From JAIBJN01 sp963775505 (GTDB lineage: Bacteria > Actinomycetota > Thermoleophilia > Gaiellales > Gaiellaceae), in contig CAVZIL010000008.1 in NCBI GenBank assembly GCA_963775505.1, positions 62,001 through 126,000 of the forward strand: a DNA stretch of 64,000 nt, in the 5' to 3' direction. Numbering within the stretch: the stretch's first letter is position 1; the number at the start of each line of letters is the position of its first letter. Below the pieces are notes generated by a model. It searched no databases. It was not told the origin of the DNA and saw only the letters and a list, made by a program, of their open reading frames with translations. The position numbers and the translations under genes were made by a program. Below, piece after piece: positions 27,683 through 35,973 of this stretch.

Positions 27683-29422
27683 ATGGAGGCAGGACGCATC
27701 AGTGCACGGCGACCCCCAGCGCGCCGGTTGCTCGTTGCCGCGCTGCTCGCCCTCGGCGCACTTGCCGCAATGAGTGCGCCCGCGAGCGCGGCAACCACCG
27801 CGACGTTCTCCAACGGAGCGCTCAACGTCTTCGGTGACGGCGCCGACAACTCCATCACGATCAGCCGCAACGCGGCGGGAACGATCCTGGTGAACAACGG
27901 AGCGATTGCCGTCGTCGGCGGCACGCCGACAGTTGCCAACACCTCGCGGATCCGGGTCACGGGCGCCGCGGGCAACGACGTGATCACCCTCGACGAAGCC
28001 AACGGTGCGCTGCCCCGCGCGAACCTGTTCGGCGGGGCCGGCACCGACGCCCTGAACGGCGGATCGGGGGACGACCAGCTCTTCGGGCAGGCCGGATACG
28101 ACACGCTCCTCGGCCGTGGCGGCTTCGACACCCTCACCGGCGGCGCCCAGAACGACTCGCTGACGGGGGGCGATGCCGACGACCAGGTCTTCGGCCAGGG
28201 CGGGAGCGATCGGATGATCTGGAATCCCGGCGACGACACCGACCTGAACGAAGGCGGGGGCGCCACCGACACCACGGAGGTCAACGGAGGCGGCGGCGCC
28301 GAGCAGTTCGCGGCGACGGCCAACGGCGCGCGCGTCCGGTTCGACCGTCTCGACCCGGCGCCTTTCGCCATCGACATGGGCACTACCGAGAACCTGGTCC
28401 TCAATGCCAACGGCGGCGACGACAGCTTCTCCGCCACCGGGAACCTGGCCCCGCTCATCCAGATCACGGCCGACGGCGGTGCCGGCGACGACACCATGCT
28501 CGGCAGCAACGGGGTCGATCTGCTGCTCGGCGGCGACGGCGACGACTTCGTCGACGGCCAGCAGGGCAACGACATCGCTTTCCTGGGTGGCGAGAACGAT
28601 AGCTTCCAGTGGGATCCGGGTGACGGCAGCGACACGCTCGAGGGTCAGGACGGCACCGACACGATGCTGTTCAACGGCTCCGGAGGCGCCGAGCTCTTCG
28701 CGGCGTCTGCGAACGGCGGGCGCGTCCTCTTCACGCGCAACCTGGGCAATATCGTCATGGACCTCGACGATGTCGAGAGGATCGACCTCAATGCTCTGGG
28801 CGGCAACGACGTGACCACCGTCAACGACCTGTCTGGCACCGACGTCGTGGAGCTGCATGGCGACTTCGCAAGCGTCCTCGGCGGCACCGCTGGGGACGGT
28901 CAGCCCGACGTGATCATCGTCAACGGGACCAACGGCGACGACGTGAGCATCATCTCCGGCGATGCCTCCGGCGTGGCAGCGGTCGGACTGCCGGCGCAGG
29001 TGAGCATCACCGGCGCCGAGTCCGCCAACGACCGGCTGATCGTTAACGCCCAGGCCGGCGACGACGTGGTGGATGCCTCCGCCCTCGCGGTCGGCGCGAT
29101 CCAGCTCACGGCCGACGGCGGCGCCGCGGACGACGTCCTCATCGGCGGCGACGGAAACGACGTCCTGTTCGGCGGCCCCGGAGACGACGTGCTCATCGGC
29201 GGTCCGGGCACCGACACTATCGACGGCGGAGAAGGCGACGACGTCGAGATCGAGAGCCTCGGGGCGGACGCCGTGACCTCCGCGACGGCCGTCGGCGAGG
29301 ACTGGCTGAAGGCTCACGCCGGCATCGTCAAGGGCAAGACCGTCCTCGACGTCGGCAGCGAGAAGCGGACGCTTCCCAGGGCCGACCTGGCCCAGCTCAC
29401 TCGGGACGCAGGCAGAGGCTGA
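27683..29422 (+). CDS. Secreted RTX-type calcium-binding repeat protein
   Basis: The 579-aa product has a signal peptide (ARRLLVAALLALGALAAMSAPASA). It is built of hemolysin-type GGxGxDxLx nonapeptides in three clusters: residues about 115-175 (FGGAGTDALNGGSGDDQL), about 260-300 (LGGDGDDFVDG) and about 480-520 (GGDGNDVLFGGPGDDVLIG). Between them lie related beta-rich units with GAEQFAATANGARVRF and GAELFAASANGGRVLF. The repeats bind Ca2+ and fold into a parallel beta-roll outside the cell. No enzyme domain and no type I secretion genes are nearby. A strong AAGGAGG lies 5 nt before the ATG. It is the only gene between the two tRNA-Sec copies. Confidence 0.88.
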   Translation: MEAGRISARRPPARRLLVAALLALGALAAMSAPASAATTATFSNGALNVFGDGADNSITISRNAAGTILVNNGAIAVVGGTPTVANTSRIRVTGAAGNDVITLDEANGALPRANLFGGAGTDALNGGSGDDQLFGQAGYDTLLGRGGFDTLTGGAQNDSLTGGDADDQVFGQGGSDRMIWNPGDDTDLNEGGGATDTTEVNGGGGAEQFAATANGARVRFDRLDPAPFAIDMGTTENLVLNANGGDDSFSATGNLAPLIQITADGGAGDDTMLGSNGVDLLLGGDGDDFVDGQQGNDIAFLGGENDSFQWDPGDGSDTLEGQDGTDTMLFNGSGGAELFAASANGGRVLFTRNLGNIVMDLDDVERIDLNALGGNDVTTVNDLSGTDVVELHGDFASVLGGTAGDGQPDVIIVNGTNGDDVSIISGDASGVAAVGLPAQVSITGAESANDRLIVNAQAGDDVVDASALAVGAIQLTADGGAADDVLIGGDGNDVLFGGPGDDVLIGGPGTDTIDGGEGDDVEIESLGADAVTSATAVGEDWLKAHAGIVKGKTVLDVGSEKRTLPRADLAQLTRDAGRG

Positions 29423-29446
29423 GCCCGGTTAGTTCCCGAGCAAGCT

Positions 29447-29483
29447 GCCAGCGCCAGTGCCGCATGTCGGTCCTGGCGCTGGC
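29447..29483. terminator. Stem-loop after the RTX gene
   Basis: A perfect 11-bp inverted repeat (GCCAGCGCCAG and its complement, 15-nt loop) sits 25 nt after the RTX stop and 31 nt beyond the 3' end of tRNA-Sec. It could end transcription from either side. Confidence 0.55.
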
Positions 29484-29513
29484 TGGCTGCGATGGGCCCG
29501 CAAGGCTGATGAG

Positions 29514-29606
29514 CGGAGCGGCGCAGGAGTCGAACCTACCCAGCGTGGGGCTGCCACGCCTCACCGGTTTTGAAGACCGGCTGGGCCACCGGGCCCGGGC
29601 CGCTCC
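29514..29606 (-). tRNA. selC: tRNA-Sec (anticodon UCA)
   Basis: On the minus strand the sequence folds as selenocysteine tRNA. It has an 8-bp acceptor stem (GGAGCGGC with GCCGCTCC), an extended D arm, an anticodon stem CCGGT/ACCGG with loop CTTCAAA (anticodon TCA), a long variable arm (GCGTGG/CCACGC) and a T arm with GGTTCGACTCC. Discriminator base is G and CCA is not encoded. The long acceptor stem and variable arm distinguish it from a suppressor tRNA. A -10-like TACCCT lies 6 nt before its 5' end. selB and selA are on the same strand 2.3-6.3 kb upstream. Confidence 0.95.
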
Positions 29607-29612
29607 GAGGTC

Positions 29613-29635
29613 AGGGTACCCCGCTTCGCTACCCT
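29613..29635. promoter_or_regulatory. Back-to-back -10 boxes for tRNA-Sec and the YCII gene
   Basis: TACCCT reads leftward at 29618-29613, 6 nt before the tRNA-Sec 5' end, and TACCCT reads rightward at 29630-29635, 6 nt before the GTG at 29642. The two form an inverted repeat with 11 nt between them. Each agrees with the short promoter-to-start spacing common in this genome. Confidence 0.5.
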
Positions 29636-29641
29636 CGCGGC

Positions 29642-29944
29642 GTGGCGCGCTACTTCCTCGTCGCGCGTGAGCGCGGGCCTGCCCGGGACCACGATCGACC
29701 GCGCCGCGAGCAGCAGGGCTGGGACGAGCACGCCGCGTTCATGGACGCGCTCGTCGAAGCGGGGTTCGTCGTCCTCGGCGGGCCGGTCGGGGAGGGCGAC
29801 GGCGAGGAGGTGCTCCTCGTCGTCGACGCGGAGAGGGAGGCGGGCGTGAGGGCGCGCCTCTCCGACGACCCCTGGGGCGAGGACATGCTCGTCACCGAGA
29901 GCGTCCGGCCCTGGTCGGTCTGGCTCGGCGCCCCGCCCCGCTAG
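29642..29944 (+). CDS. YCII-related protein
   Basis: The 100-aa product fits the YCII family of small ferredoxin-like alpha/beta proteins: YFLVARERGPARDHDRPRREQQGWDEHAAFMDALVEAGFVVLGGPVGEGDGEEVLLVVDA, ending with WGEDMLVTESVRPWSVWLG. A conserved His (DEHAAFMD) is the usual candidate active-site residue; the reaction is unknown for most members. GTG start 6 nt after a TACCCT -10 box. It overlaps the stop of the convergent membrane-protein gene by 4 nt. Confidence 0.75.
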   Translation: MARYFLVARERGPARDHDRPRREQQGWDEHAAFMDALVEAGFVVLGGPVGEGDGEEVLLVVDAEREAGVRARLSDDPWGEDMLVTESVRPWSVWLGAPPR

Positions 29945-31836
29945 CGTTTCGGCGCCGACGCCTTGGCCGCTGTCCGCCTGCGTGCGCCGTTGGCGCCGTC
30001 CCCGCCTGCCTCGGAGCCGGCCGCGGGGCGCGAAGGGTCGCCCCGGACCTCGACGAGGTTGCCCTCGGCGTCGAGCTCGAGCGTCCGGAGCCTGTTGTGG
30101 CTGCCCCCGTGCCAGTGGAGGAGATTGGGCATCCATTGCTCGTCCTCGATCGCGTCGAGGATCACCTGGAGGCGGGCGAGCGGGCGACCGTTCTCGGACG
30201 GCGACTCGCCGAGGAGGAAGAGGAAGGCGTCGAGGTCCCCGGCGGTCGTCGCCTGGCCGTCCGCCTCCGTCGACGACCGCGAGACGACGGCGTCGTGCGC
30301 CGCCTTGAGATCGGTTGCCGTGTGGATCCCGTACGTCTTGAGCAGGGTGAGCCGGTCTCCCGAGTCCCCGTCCGACTCGGACGTCGCCGCGACGTGCAGG
30401 AACAGGATCGCCTGGTCGGTCCAGTGGACGAGGCGGCCCACGGGGATGCGCGTGTACATCATGAGCGCCGGAAGGTCGTGGTGGGCGAGGCCCTCGATGT
30501 TCCCCACGCCCTCGTCGAGCAGGCGCGCCCGGTCGTAGATGTCGATGCCCTCGAGATCGGTCAGCGGGTAGCGCTCGACGAGCTGCGGCAGGACGCCCAC
30601 CTTCCCGACGAACTGTCGTCCGACCTCCTGCAGGCGGACGAGCAGCGTCTCGGGGAGCATGCCCACGAGGAAGGCGAGGACGAGGAGCGCGTCCTCCCCG
30701 GTCGTCGCCTGCGGCGTCGAGAAGAAGAGCGCCTCCAGCACCCACGCGAAGACCACGGCGACGATGATCCGGACGACGATGTGCGTGTAGGACTTGGGCC
30801 GGAGGTCGCTGCGCACGTAGGAGCGCAGCACCGCGTTCAGCGCGTAGACGTAGGCGCCGAGGAAGGCGAAGACGACCGGCGAGCGCTGCGGCTCGAAGAG
30901 GAGCACGATCTGCTGCGCGCTTTCGAGCGGAGCCTCGACGTCGGGGTTGAGGAGCGCGAGGATCCAGCCGATCGTGATCACGACCGTCGCCATCACCACC
31001 GGCCCGCGGCGGTCGGGGAGGACTCGCCGCTCGCCGCTCCTGGGAGCCTTATCCTGCCCGCTTCCGTCCGCGATCCCTCGCTGCGGCCCCAGTCGCTCGC
31101 GCCCGAAGACCTCGTCCATCTGCGGGCCGTAGCGCGCCCGCACGTCGGAGAGCGTCGAGACGGCCGGGTCGAACCGGAACATCCCGCGCTCGAACGTCTG
31201 GCGGAGCGTCGTCAGCTTCACGCGGTCGAAGAGGAAGAAGAGGAGGGCGGGCAGGACGGAGGCGACCACGATGAACGTCCACTGCAGTCCGCGCCCGATC
31301 AGGGTCAGGAAGGCGAGCTCGTCCCCTCCGTCGTCGACGACCAGGTCGACTGCCTCGTGGACGTCGCCGCCGAAGTACACGGCGGCCGCTGGGCCGATCA
31401 CCCCGATCGTCATCACCAGGAGGAGGCTGACGATGAGCGGCAGGAGGCCGGGGTCGCCCTTCAGGGCCAGGAACCCGCCGAGCGCGATGATCGCCGCTCC
31501 CAGCAGTCCGCCGATCCAGTACCAAGGGCTCGAGAAGAAGATCCCGCCGACGAGCCAGAGGACGAGGAGCCAGAACCCGATCGCGACGAAGCCGAGCGCG
31601 GGGTTTGAACGCTCGGGCTCGTCCGGCCGGAGGCTGACGCAGCGGAGCTCCTCCAGCCGCTCGAGGCTCCGTCTGAAGCTCGCGCAGACGTCGTCCCGCA
31701 GGCGCCGACACTCGAACGGGGCGAACACGATCAAGCTTCCGCCGCTTCCGGGAACGACGAGCTTGGCGTCCGTCTCGTTCTGGACCGTGTTCCAGCCGGG
31801 CTTTCGCGCAGACTGCTGGACGTCGCGCTCGTTCAC
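29941..31836 (-). CDS. Multi-pass membrane protein with cytoplasmic C-terminal domain
   Basis: The 631-aa product has about seven or eight transmembrane helices in two groups (residues about 80-210 and about 290-420). A soluble C-terminal domain follows, with two helix-hairpin-helix-like stretches (LLDEGVGNIEGLAHHDL and LLKTYGIHTATDLKAAHD). A Lys/Arg/Ala-rich tail ends the protein. No transporter or enzyme signature was found; function unknown. GTG start with AGGAAGG upstream. It lies between tRNA-Sec and selB, but no role in selenium metabolism is implied by its sequence. Confidence 0.6.
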   Translation of the reverse strand: MNERDVQQSARKPGWNTVQNETDAKLVVPGSGGSLIVFAPFECRRLRDDVCASFRRSLERLEELRCVSLRPDEPERSNPALGFVAIGFWLLVLWLVGGIFFSSPWYWIGGLLGAAIIALGGFLALKGDPGLLPLIVSLLLVMTIGVIGPAAAVYFGGDVHEAVDLVVDDGGDELAFLTLIGRGLQWTFIVVASVLPALLFFLFDRVKLTTLRQTFERGMFRFDPAVSTLSDVRARYGPQMDEVFGRERLGPQRGIADGSGQDKAPRSGERRVLPDRRGPVVMATVVITIGWILALLNPDVEAPLESAQQIVLLFEPQRSPVVFAFLGAYVYALNAVLRSYVRSDLRPKSYTHIVVRIIVAVVFAWVLEALFFSTPQATTGEDALLVLAFLVGMLPETLLVRLQEVGRQFVGKVGVLPQLVERYPLTDLEGIDIYDRARLLDEGVGNIEGLAHHDLPALMMYTRIPVGRLVHWTDQAILFLHVAATSESDGDSGDRLTLLKTYGIHTATDLKAAHDAVVSRSSTEADGQATTAGDLDAFLFLLGESPSENGRPLARLQVILDAIEDEQWMPNLLHWHGGSHNRLRTLELDAEGNLVEVRGDPSRPAAGSEAGGDGANGARRRTAAKASAPKR

Positions 31837-31933
31837 GAGAGGTGCCTTCCTGTCGGCTGGTGGTGTCGCAGCTTCGTGCGGCGTCGCACGAGAGTTGCAC
31901 AGTCCCCGCGGCCTTTCAAGGCCGGGTCCGTGC

Positions 31934-33679
31934 TCAGCCGGCGCCCGCCTTGCGGCGGAGGATGCGCTCGTCGCCGACGCGGCGGGTGAGCCCGTCGGCG
32001 TCGAAGCGCTCGAGGAGGAGCTGCGCGGGCTTGCGGCCGGTGCCGAGCAAGTCGCGGAAGCGGGCGAGCGTGATCGAGCCTCCGGCGGTGCACTCCTCCA
32101 CGAGCAGCCGCCTCGCCTCCTCGTAGGCAGCGGTGCCGACGGCGAGCCCGTCGCCGAGGCGCACGAGCCTGCCCGCCTGCTCGAGGAAGCGGGCGAGCTC
32201 GGCGTCCTCCACCCTCACTGGCGTGAAGCCGGCCGCTTCGAGCTCGTCCTCGAGCCGGTCGGCGGCCTCGGCCCGGTCGCCGAGCCCCGCGGTGGCGCCG
32301 GGCGCGTACGCCTTCGCGCCGCGGCGCTCGATGGGAAGGAGCGGGAGGAGTGCGGCGGCCCACGGCCGCTGGGGGAGGAGCTCGGCCACCGCGATCCCCG
32401 GGTCGAGCGCCGAGGACGCCGCCCGCTGGTCGAGCGCCCGGACGACTCCGTAGCGCAGCTCCTCGAGCTGCTCCTCCGTGAGGTACCACTCGCCCGCGCG
32501 CACGGCAGCAGCGAGCCCTGCGTCGAGCTCCTCGGACGCGAGCAGCGCCCGGCGCGCCAGCTCCTCGCGCCGGAGCGGCTCGCCCGCGGCCGAGAGCGAA
32601 GCCAGCACGATGGAGGCCGGATCGCCGCGCTCCAGCAGCTCGAGACGCTCGGAGGAGTGCCGCCGCGGGGGAGCGGGGTCGAGGACGACGCCGCCGCCGA
32701 GGGTCGCGCCCTCGCGCAGGACGACGCGGTCTCCGCGGGCGGCCACGGCCGGGGAGGCGAGGCGAAGCTGCGCGTGGCGCTCGTCGATGCGGACGACGCG
32801 GGCAAGGTGCTCGGCGGTCCCGTGGTGGACGTGGACGCGCGCGCCGTCGGCGATCTCGGCCAGCGGCTCCAGCGCGACGTCGAGGCGGTAGCTCAGGGGA
32901 TAGGCGCCGGGCGCGATCAGCGCGTCGCCGCGCCGCAGGTCGGCCCGTTCGATCCCGGGGAGCGCGAGCGCGACGCGCTGCCCTGCCTCGGCGCGCTCGA
33001 CCGGCCGGTCGTGCACCTGGACGCTCCGCACGCGCACGTCGAGCCCCGCCGGCTCGGCGCGGAGCACGTCGCCCTCGCCCACGGAGCCGGACCACAGCGT
33101 CCCCGTCACCACCGTCCCGATCCCGTGCAGGGTGAAGACGCGGTCGAGGAAGAGCCGCGTCGGCAAGGTGGCCGAGCGCGGCTCGACGCGGTCGGCCGCC
33201 TCGGCGAGCGCTGCCCGGAGGTCGTCGAGCCCCTCGCCGCTCAGGGCGCTCGTGGCGACCACGGCCGCGCCGGGGACGAGCTCCCGGGCCTCGAGGACCG
33301 CGAGCTCGCAGGTCTCCTCGTCGACGGCGTCCACCTTCGTGACGGCGACGACCCCGTCCTCGATCCCGAGCAGCTTCAGGATGGCCAGGTGCTCGTGCGT
33401 CTGCGGGCGGGCGCCCTCGCCCGCGTCGATCACGAGCAGGAAGAGGTCGATCCCGGTGGCGCCCGCGACCATCGTGCGGACGAAGCGTTCGTGGCCCGGA
33501 ACGTCCACGACGGAGAGGCGCCTGCCGCCCGGCAGCTCGAGCGGCGCGTACCCGAGGTCGATGGAGATACCGCGCTCCTGCTCCTCGGGGAGGCGGTCCG
33601 TGTCCTTGCCCGTCAGGGCCGCGACGAGCCGGGTCTTGCCGTGGTCGACGTGGCCGGCCGTGCCGACGGTCAGCGGCAT
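31934..33679 (-). CDS. selB: Selenocysteine-specific elongation factor SelB
   Basis: The 581-aa product is an EF-Tu-like GTPase (GHVDHGKT, DVPGHERFV, TKVD) whose N-terminal half matches SelB (LTGKDTDRLPEEQERGISIDLGYAPLEL, then domain 2 FTLHGIGTVVTGTLWSG). The C-terminal third is a chain of winged helices (HSSERLELLERGDPASIVLASL..., ending LTRRVGDERILRRK) that reads the SECIS RNA next to UGA. It delivers Sec-tRNA-Sec to the ribosome. Its start lies inside the methyltransferase gene (10-nt overlap), so translation of selB is coupled to it. Confidence 0.95.
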   Translation of the reverse strand: MPLTVGTAGHVDHGKTRLVAALTGKDTDRLPEEQERGISIDLGYAPLELPGGRRLSVVDVPGHERFVRTMVAGATGIDLFLLVIDAGEGARPQTHEHLAILKLLGIEDGVVAVTKVDAVDEETCELAVLEARELVPGAAVVATSALSGEGLDDLRAALAEAADRVEPRSATLPTRLFLDRVFTLHGIGTVVTGTLWSGSVGEGDVLRAEPAGLDVRVRSVQVHDRPVERAEAGQRVALALPGIERADLRRGDALIAPGAYPLSYRLDVALEPLAEIADGARVHVHHGTAEHLARVVRIDERHAQLRLASPAVAARGDRVVLREGATLGGGVVLDPAPPRRHSSERLELLERGDPASIVLASLSAAGEPLRREELARRALLASEELDAGLAAAVRAGEWYLTEEQLEELRYGVVRALDQRAASSALDPGIAVAELLPQRPWAAALLPLLPIERRGAKAYAPGATAGLGDRAEAADRLEDELEAAGFTPVRVEDAELARFLEQAGRLVRLGDGLAVGTAAYEEARRLLVEECTAGGSITLARFRDLLGTGRKPAQLLLERFDADGLTRRVGDERILRRKAGAG

Positions 33680-34617
33680 CGCGCCTCGATGAGCCCGTCC
33701 TCGATGCTCACCGGCTCGAAGCCGCCGGCCGCGAGGAGCGCGCGCCACTGTGCCTCGTCGCGTTCGCGCCCGGCGGCGAGCGCGAGCATGAGGAGATCGA
33801 GCCACTTCGCGCCGTCCGCCTCGTTTCCGGGCCGGACGACTGCGTCGATGACGAGCAGCCGGGCGCCGGGTGGAGCGTACGCGCGAACGGTCTCGAGTAT
33901 GCGCGCCGCGGCCGCGTCGTCCCAGTCGTGCAGGATCGTCGAAAGGACGTAGACGTCACCCTCCGGGACGCGCTCGAAGAAGGTCCCGGGCACGAAGGTG
34001 CAGCGGTCGCCCAAGCTCTCCTCGTCGCGCGTCGTCTCCGGGAGGTCGAAGACGATTCCGCGGAGCCCCGGGTGCCGCAGGAGGAGCCCGACGAGCAGGG
34101 ACCCGTTCCCGCCCCCGACGTCGACGACCGTCTCGTCGCCGCGCCAATCGAGCGCGGCCAGCCGCTCGACGCGCCGCTCGTTCCCTTGCTCCATCGCGTG
34201 GTCGAACGAGCGGCGCTCCACCGGGTTCGCGGCGAGCCAGGACCAGAAGTCGGTGCCGAACAGCTGCGGGAAGGACGGCTGGCCGGAGGCCTCGAGCGCG
34301 GCGGTCGCACGCATCCAGGAGCCGCCGAAGTGATGTGCAAACGCCCCCCAGCCGCTCCGAAGAAGCTCGGAGGCCTCCGTGTTTGCGAAGACGCCCGGCT
34401 CGCGCTCCGCGAAGACGCCGTCGGAGGCGAGCGCACGCAGGAGGCGGTGGAGGGTGTCCTGGTCGGCGCCGAGCTCGTCTGCGAGCGCCGCCACCGGTCG
34501 CGGGCCGTCGGCGAGGGCCTCCGCGACCCCGAGGTCGGCGGCGAGCGCGAGCGCCCGCGTGCCGAGCGCGCCGCGCAGGAGATCCCAGAGGCGATCCTCC
34601 GCCGAGGCGGCGGTCAT
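33670..34617 (-). CDS. SAM-dependent O-methyltransferase between selA and selB
   Basis: The 315-aa product has an N-terminal winged-helix dimerisation domain (residues about 10-95) and a class I methyltransferase domain with the SAM loop VVDVGGGNGSLLVGLLLRHP, FDLPE and the catalytic-base region STILHDWDDAAAARIL, whose His deprotonates phenolic substrates in plant-like and polyketide O-methyltransferases. Its ATG overlaps the selA stop by 4 nt and its end overlaps selB by 10 nt, making it the middle gene of a selA-OMT-selB unit. The substrate is unknown; a link to selenium is only suggested by position. Confidence 0.85.
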   Translation of the reverse strand: MTAASAEDRLWDLLRGALGTRALALAADLGVAEALADGPRPVAALADELGADQDTLHRLLRALASDGVFAEREPGVFANTEASELLRSGWGAFAHHFGGSWMRATAALEASGQPSFPQLFGTDFWSWLAANPVERRSFDHAMEQGNERRVERLAALDWRGDETVVDVGGGNGSLLVGLLLRHPGLRGIVFDLPETTRDEESLGDRCTFVPGTFFERVPEGDVYVLSTILHDWDDAAAARILETVRAYAPPGARLLVIDAVVRPGNEADGAKWLDLLMLALAAGRERDEAQWRALLAAGGFEPVSIEDGLIEARCR

Positions 34618-35927
34618 CCCCGTGCCGTGCGGACGGCCGCGGCCACCTCGTCGGCCTCGGCGTCCGTGAGCGTCCGGCAGTCAAGCAGGAGCTTGTCGTC
34701 GCGGACGATGCCGACCACGGCCGGCTCGCCGCGCCGGAGCGGCTCAGCGAGCTCGCGCGGAAGCGCGCAGGCGTAGCTCGGGATCTCCGTCACCGGAAGG
34801 GCGCCGCCGCCGGGACGGGCGACCGACTCCACAACCGTTCCCCCGGTCAGCTCGGCAAGGAGTTCGGCGCGCGCGCGCACCGCCTCGACCGGCTCGTCGA
34901 GCAGGCGGAGAACCGGGAGCTCGCGGCTCCCGGCGCGGTAGAGCATGAGCGTGCCCTCGAGCGCGGCCAGCGTCAGCTTGTCGGCGCGCAGCGCGCGCTG
35001 GAGGGGATGACGGCGCAAGCGCTCGATCAGGTCCGCCCGTCCGACCGCGATGCCGGCCTGCGGCCCGCCGAGCAGCTTGTCGCCGGAGAAGGTGACGACG
35101 TGCGCGCCGGCCTCGACGCTGGCGGCGACCGTCGGCTCGTCTCCCGTCTCGACGAGGGCTCCCGAGCCGAGGTCGTCGACGAGCGCCAGGCCGTGCCGCT
35201 CGGCGAGGCGGGCGAGGTCGCGCGGCCGCGGCTGCTCCGTGAAGCCGACCATGCGGAAGTTCGACTGGTGGACGCGCAGGAGCGCGGCCGTGCGGCCGGT
35301 GATCGCCCGCTCGTAGTCGGCGAGCCTCGTGCGGTTCGTCGTGCCGACCTCGACGAGGCGGGCGCCGGAGCGGGCGAGGACGTCCGGGATCCTGAACCCG
35401 TCGCCGATCTCGATCAGCTCGCCGCGCGAGACGACGACCTCGCGCCCCTCGGCGAGCGCCGCCAGGGCGAGCAGCACCGCAGCAGCGTTGTTGTTGACCA
35501 CGAGCGCCGCCTCGGCGCCGCTCAGCTCCCTGAGGACGGCCGCGAGGTGGTCCTGCCGCGAGCCCCGGCTCCCGGCATCCAGGTCGAACTCGAGGTTCGA
35601 GTAGCCGGCGCCGATCTCGTGCACCCGCGCGAGCGCCTGGTCCGCGAGTGGCGCTCGCCCGAGGTTCGTGTGGACGACGACGCCGGTCGCGTTCAGCACC
35701 CGCCGGAGGTTGGGGCGGAGGCGCGCGGCGACCTCGCTCGCCGTGCGCGCGACGAGATCTCCGGCCGGATAGCCGGCCTGCACGTCCTCGCGCACGCCCG
35801 CCAGAGCCGCGCGCGCCGCGGCGACAACGAGCGGCCGCCCGTGCTCCGCGACCAGGTTTTCCAGCTCCTTCCTGCCGACCAGCTCGTCGACGGAAGGCAG
35901 CTCCCGCAGCGGGTTCGAGGGGGCCAC
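34614..35927 (-). CDS. selA: L-seryl-tRNA(Sec) selenium transferase SelA
   Basis: The 437-aa product is a fold-type I PLP enzyme that converts Ser-tRNA-Sec to Sec-tRNA-Sec using selenophosphate. Landmarks are LRRVLNATGVVVHTNLGRAPL, GYSNLEFDLDAGSRGSR, AALVVNNNAAAVLLAL, SRGELIEIGDGFRIPDVLARSG and the PLP-binding Lys in FSGDKLLGGPQAGIAVG. The N-terminal SelA domain (LRELPSVDELV) is present, as in true bacterial SelA. GTG start 8 nt after a TATCAT -10 box (35941-35936), hence leaderless. selD is not in the window. Confidence 0.95.
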   Translation of the reverse strand: MAPSNPLRELPSVDELVGRKELENLVAEHGRPLVVAAARAALAGVREDVQAGYPAGDLVARTASEVAARLRPNLRRVLNATGVVVHTNLGRAPLADQALARVHEIGAGYSNLEFDLDAGSRGSRQDHLAAVLRELSGAEAALVVNNNAAAVLLALAALAEGREVVVSRGELIEIGDGFRIPDVLARSGARLVEVGTTNRTRLADYERAITGRTAALLRVHQSNFRMVGFTEQPRPRDLARLAERHGLALVDDLGSGALVETGDEPTVAASVEAGAHVVTFSGDKLLGGPQAGIAVGRADLIERLRRHPLQRALRADKLTLAALEGTLMLYRAGSRELPVLRLLDEPVEAVRARAELLAELTGGTVVESVARPGGGALPVTEIPSYACALPRELAEPLRRGEPAVVGIVRDDKLLLDCRTLTDAEADEVAAAVRTARG

Positions 35928-35935
35928 AAGCGCAA

Positions 35936-35964
35936 ATGATAGAGACGGCGTTTCCCGCTACCCT
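35936..35964. promoter_or_regulatory. Divergent promoters of selA and the VanW gene
   Basis: On the minus strand TATCAT (35941-35936) is 8 nt from the selA GTG; on the plus strand TACCCT (35959-35964) is 9 nt from the VanW ATG. The whole intergenic region is only 46 bp and neither gene has a Shine-Dalgarno sequence. Confidence 0.55.
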
Positions 35965-35973
35965 GCGCAGTCC

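Noticed and set aside
29642..29944. Longer start of the YCII gene at 29570
   Set aside because: That start lies inside tRNA-Sec. The GTG at 29642 follows a -10 box and matches the beginning of the YCII fold.
31934..35927. A selenoprotein gene near selA-selB
   Set aside because: No annotated gene here needs an in-frame TGA read-through to complete a domain. The two frame breaks found (about 7250 and 12535) are base insertions/deletions, not TGA codons.
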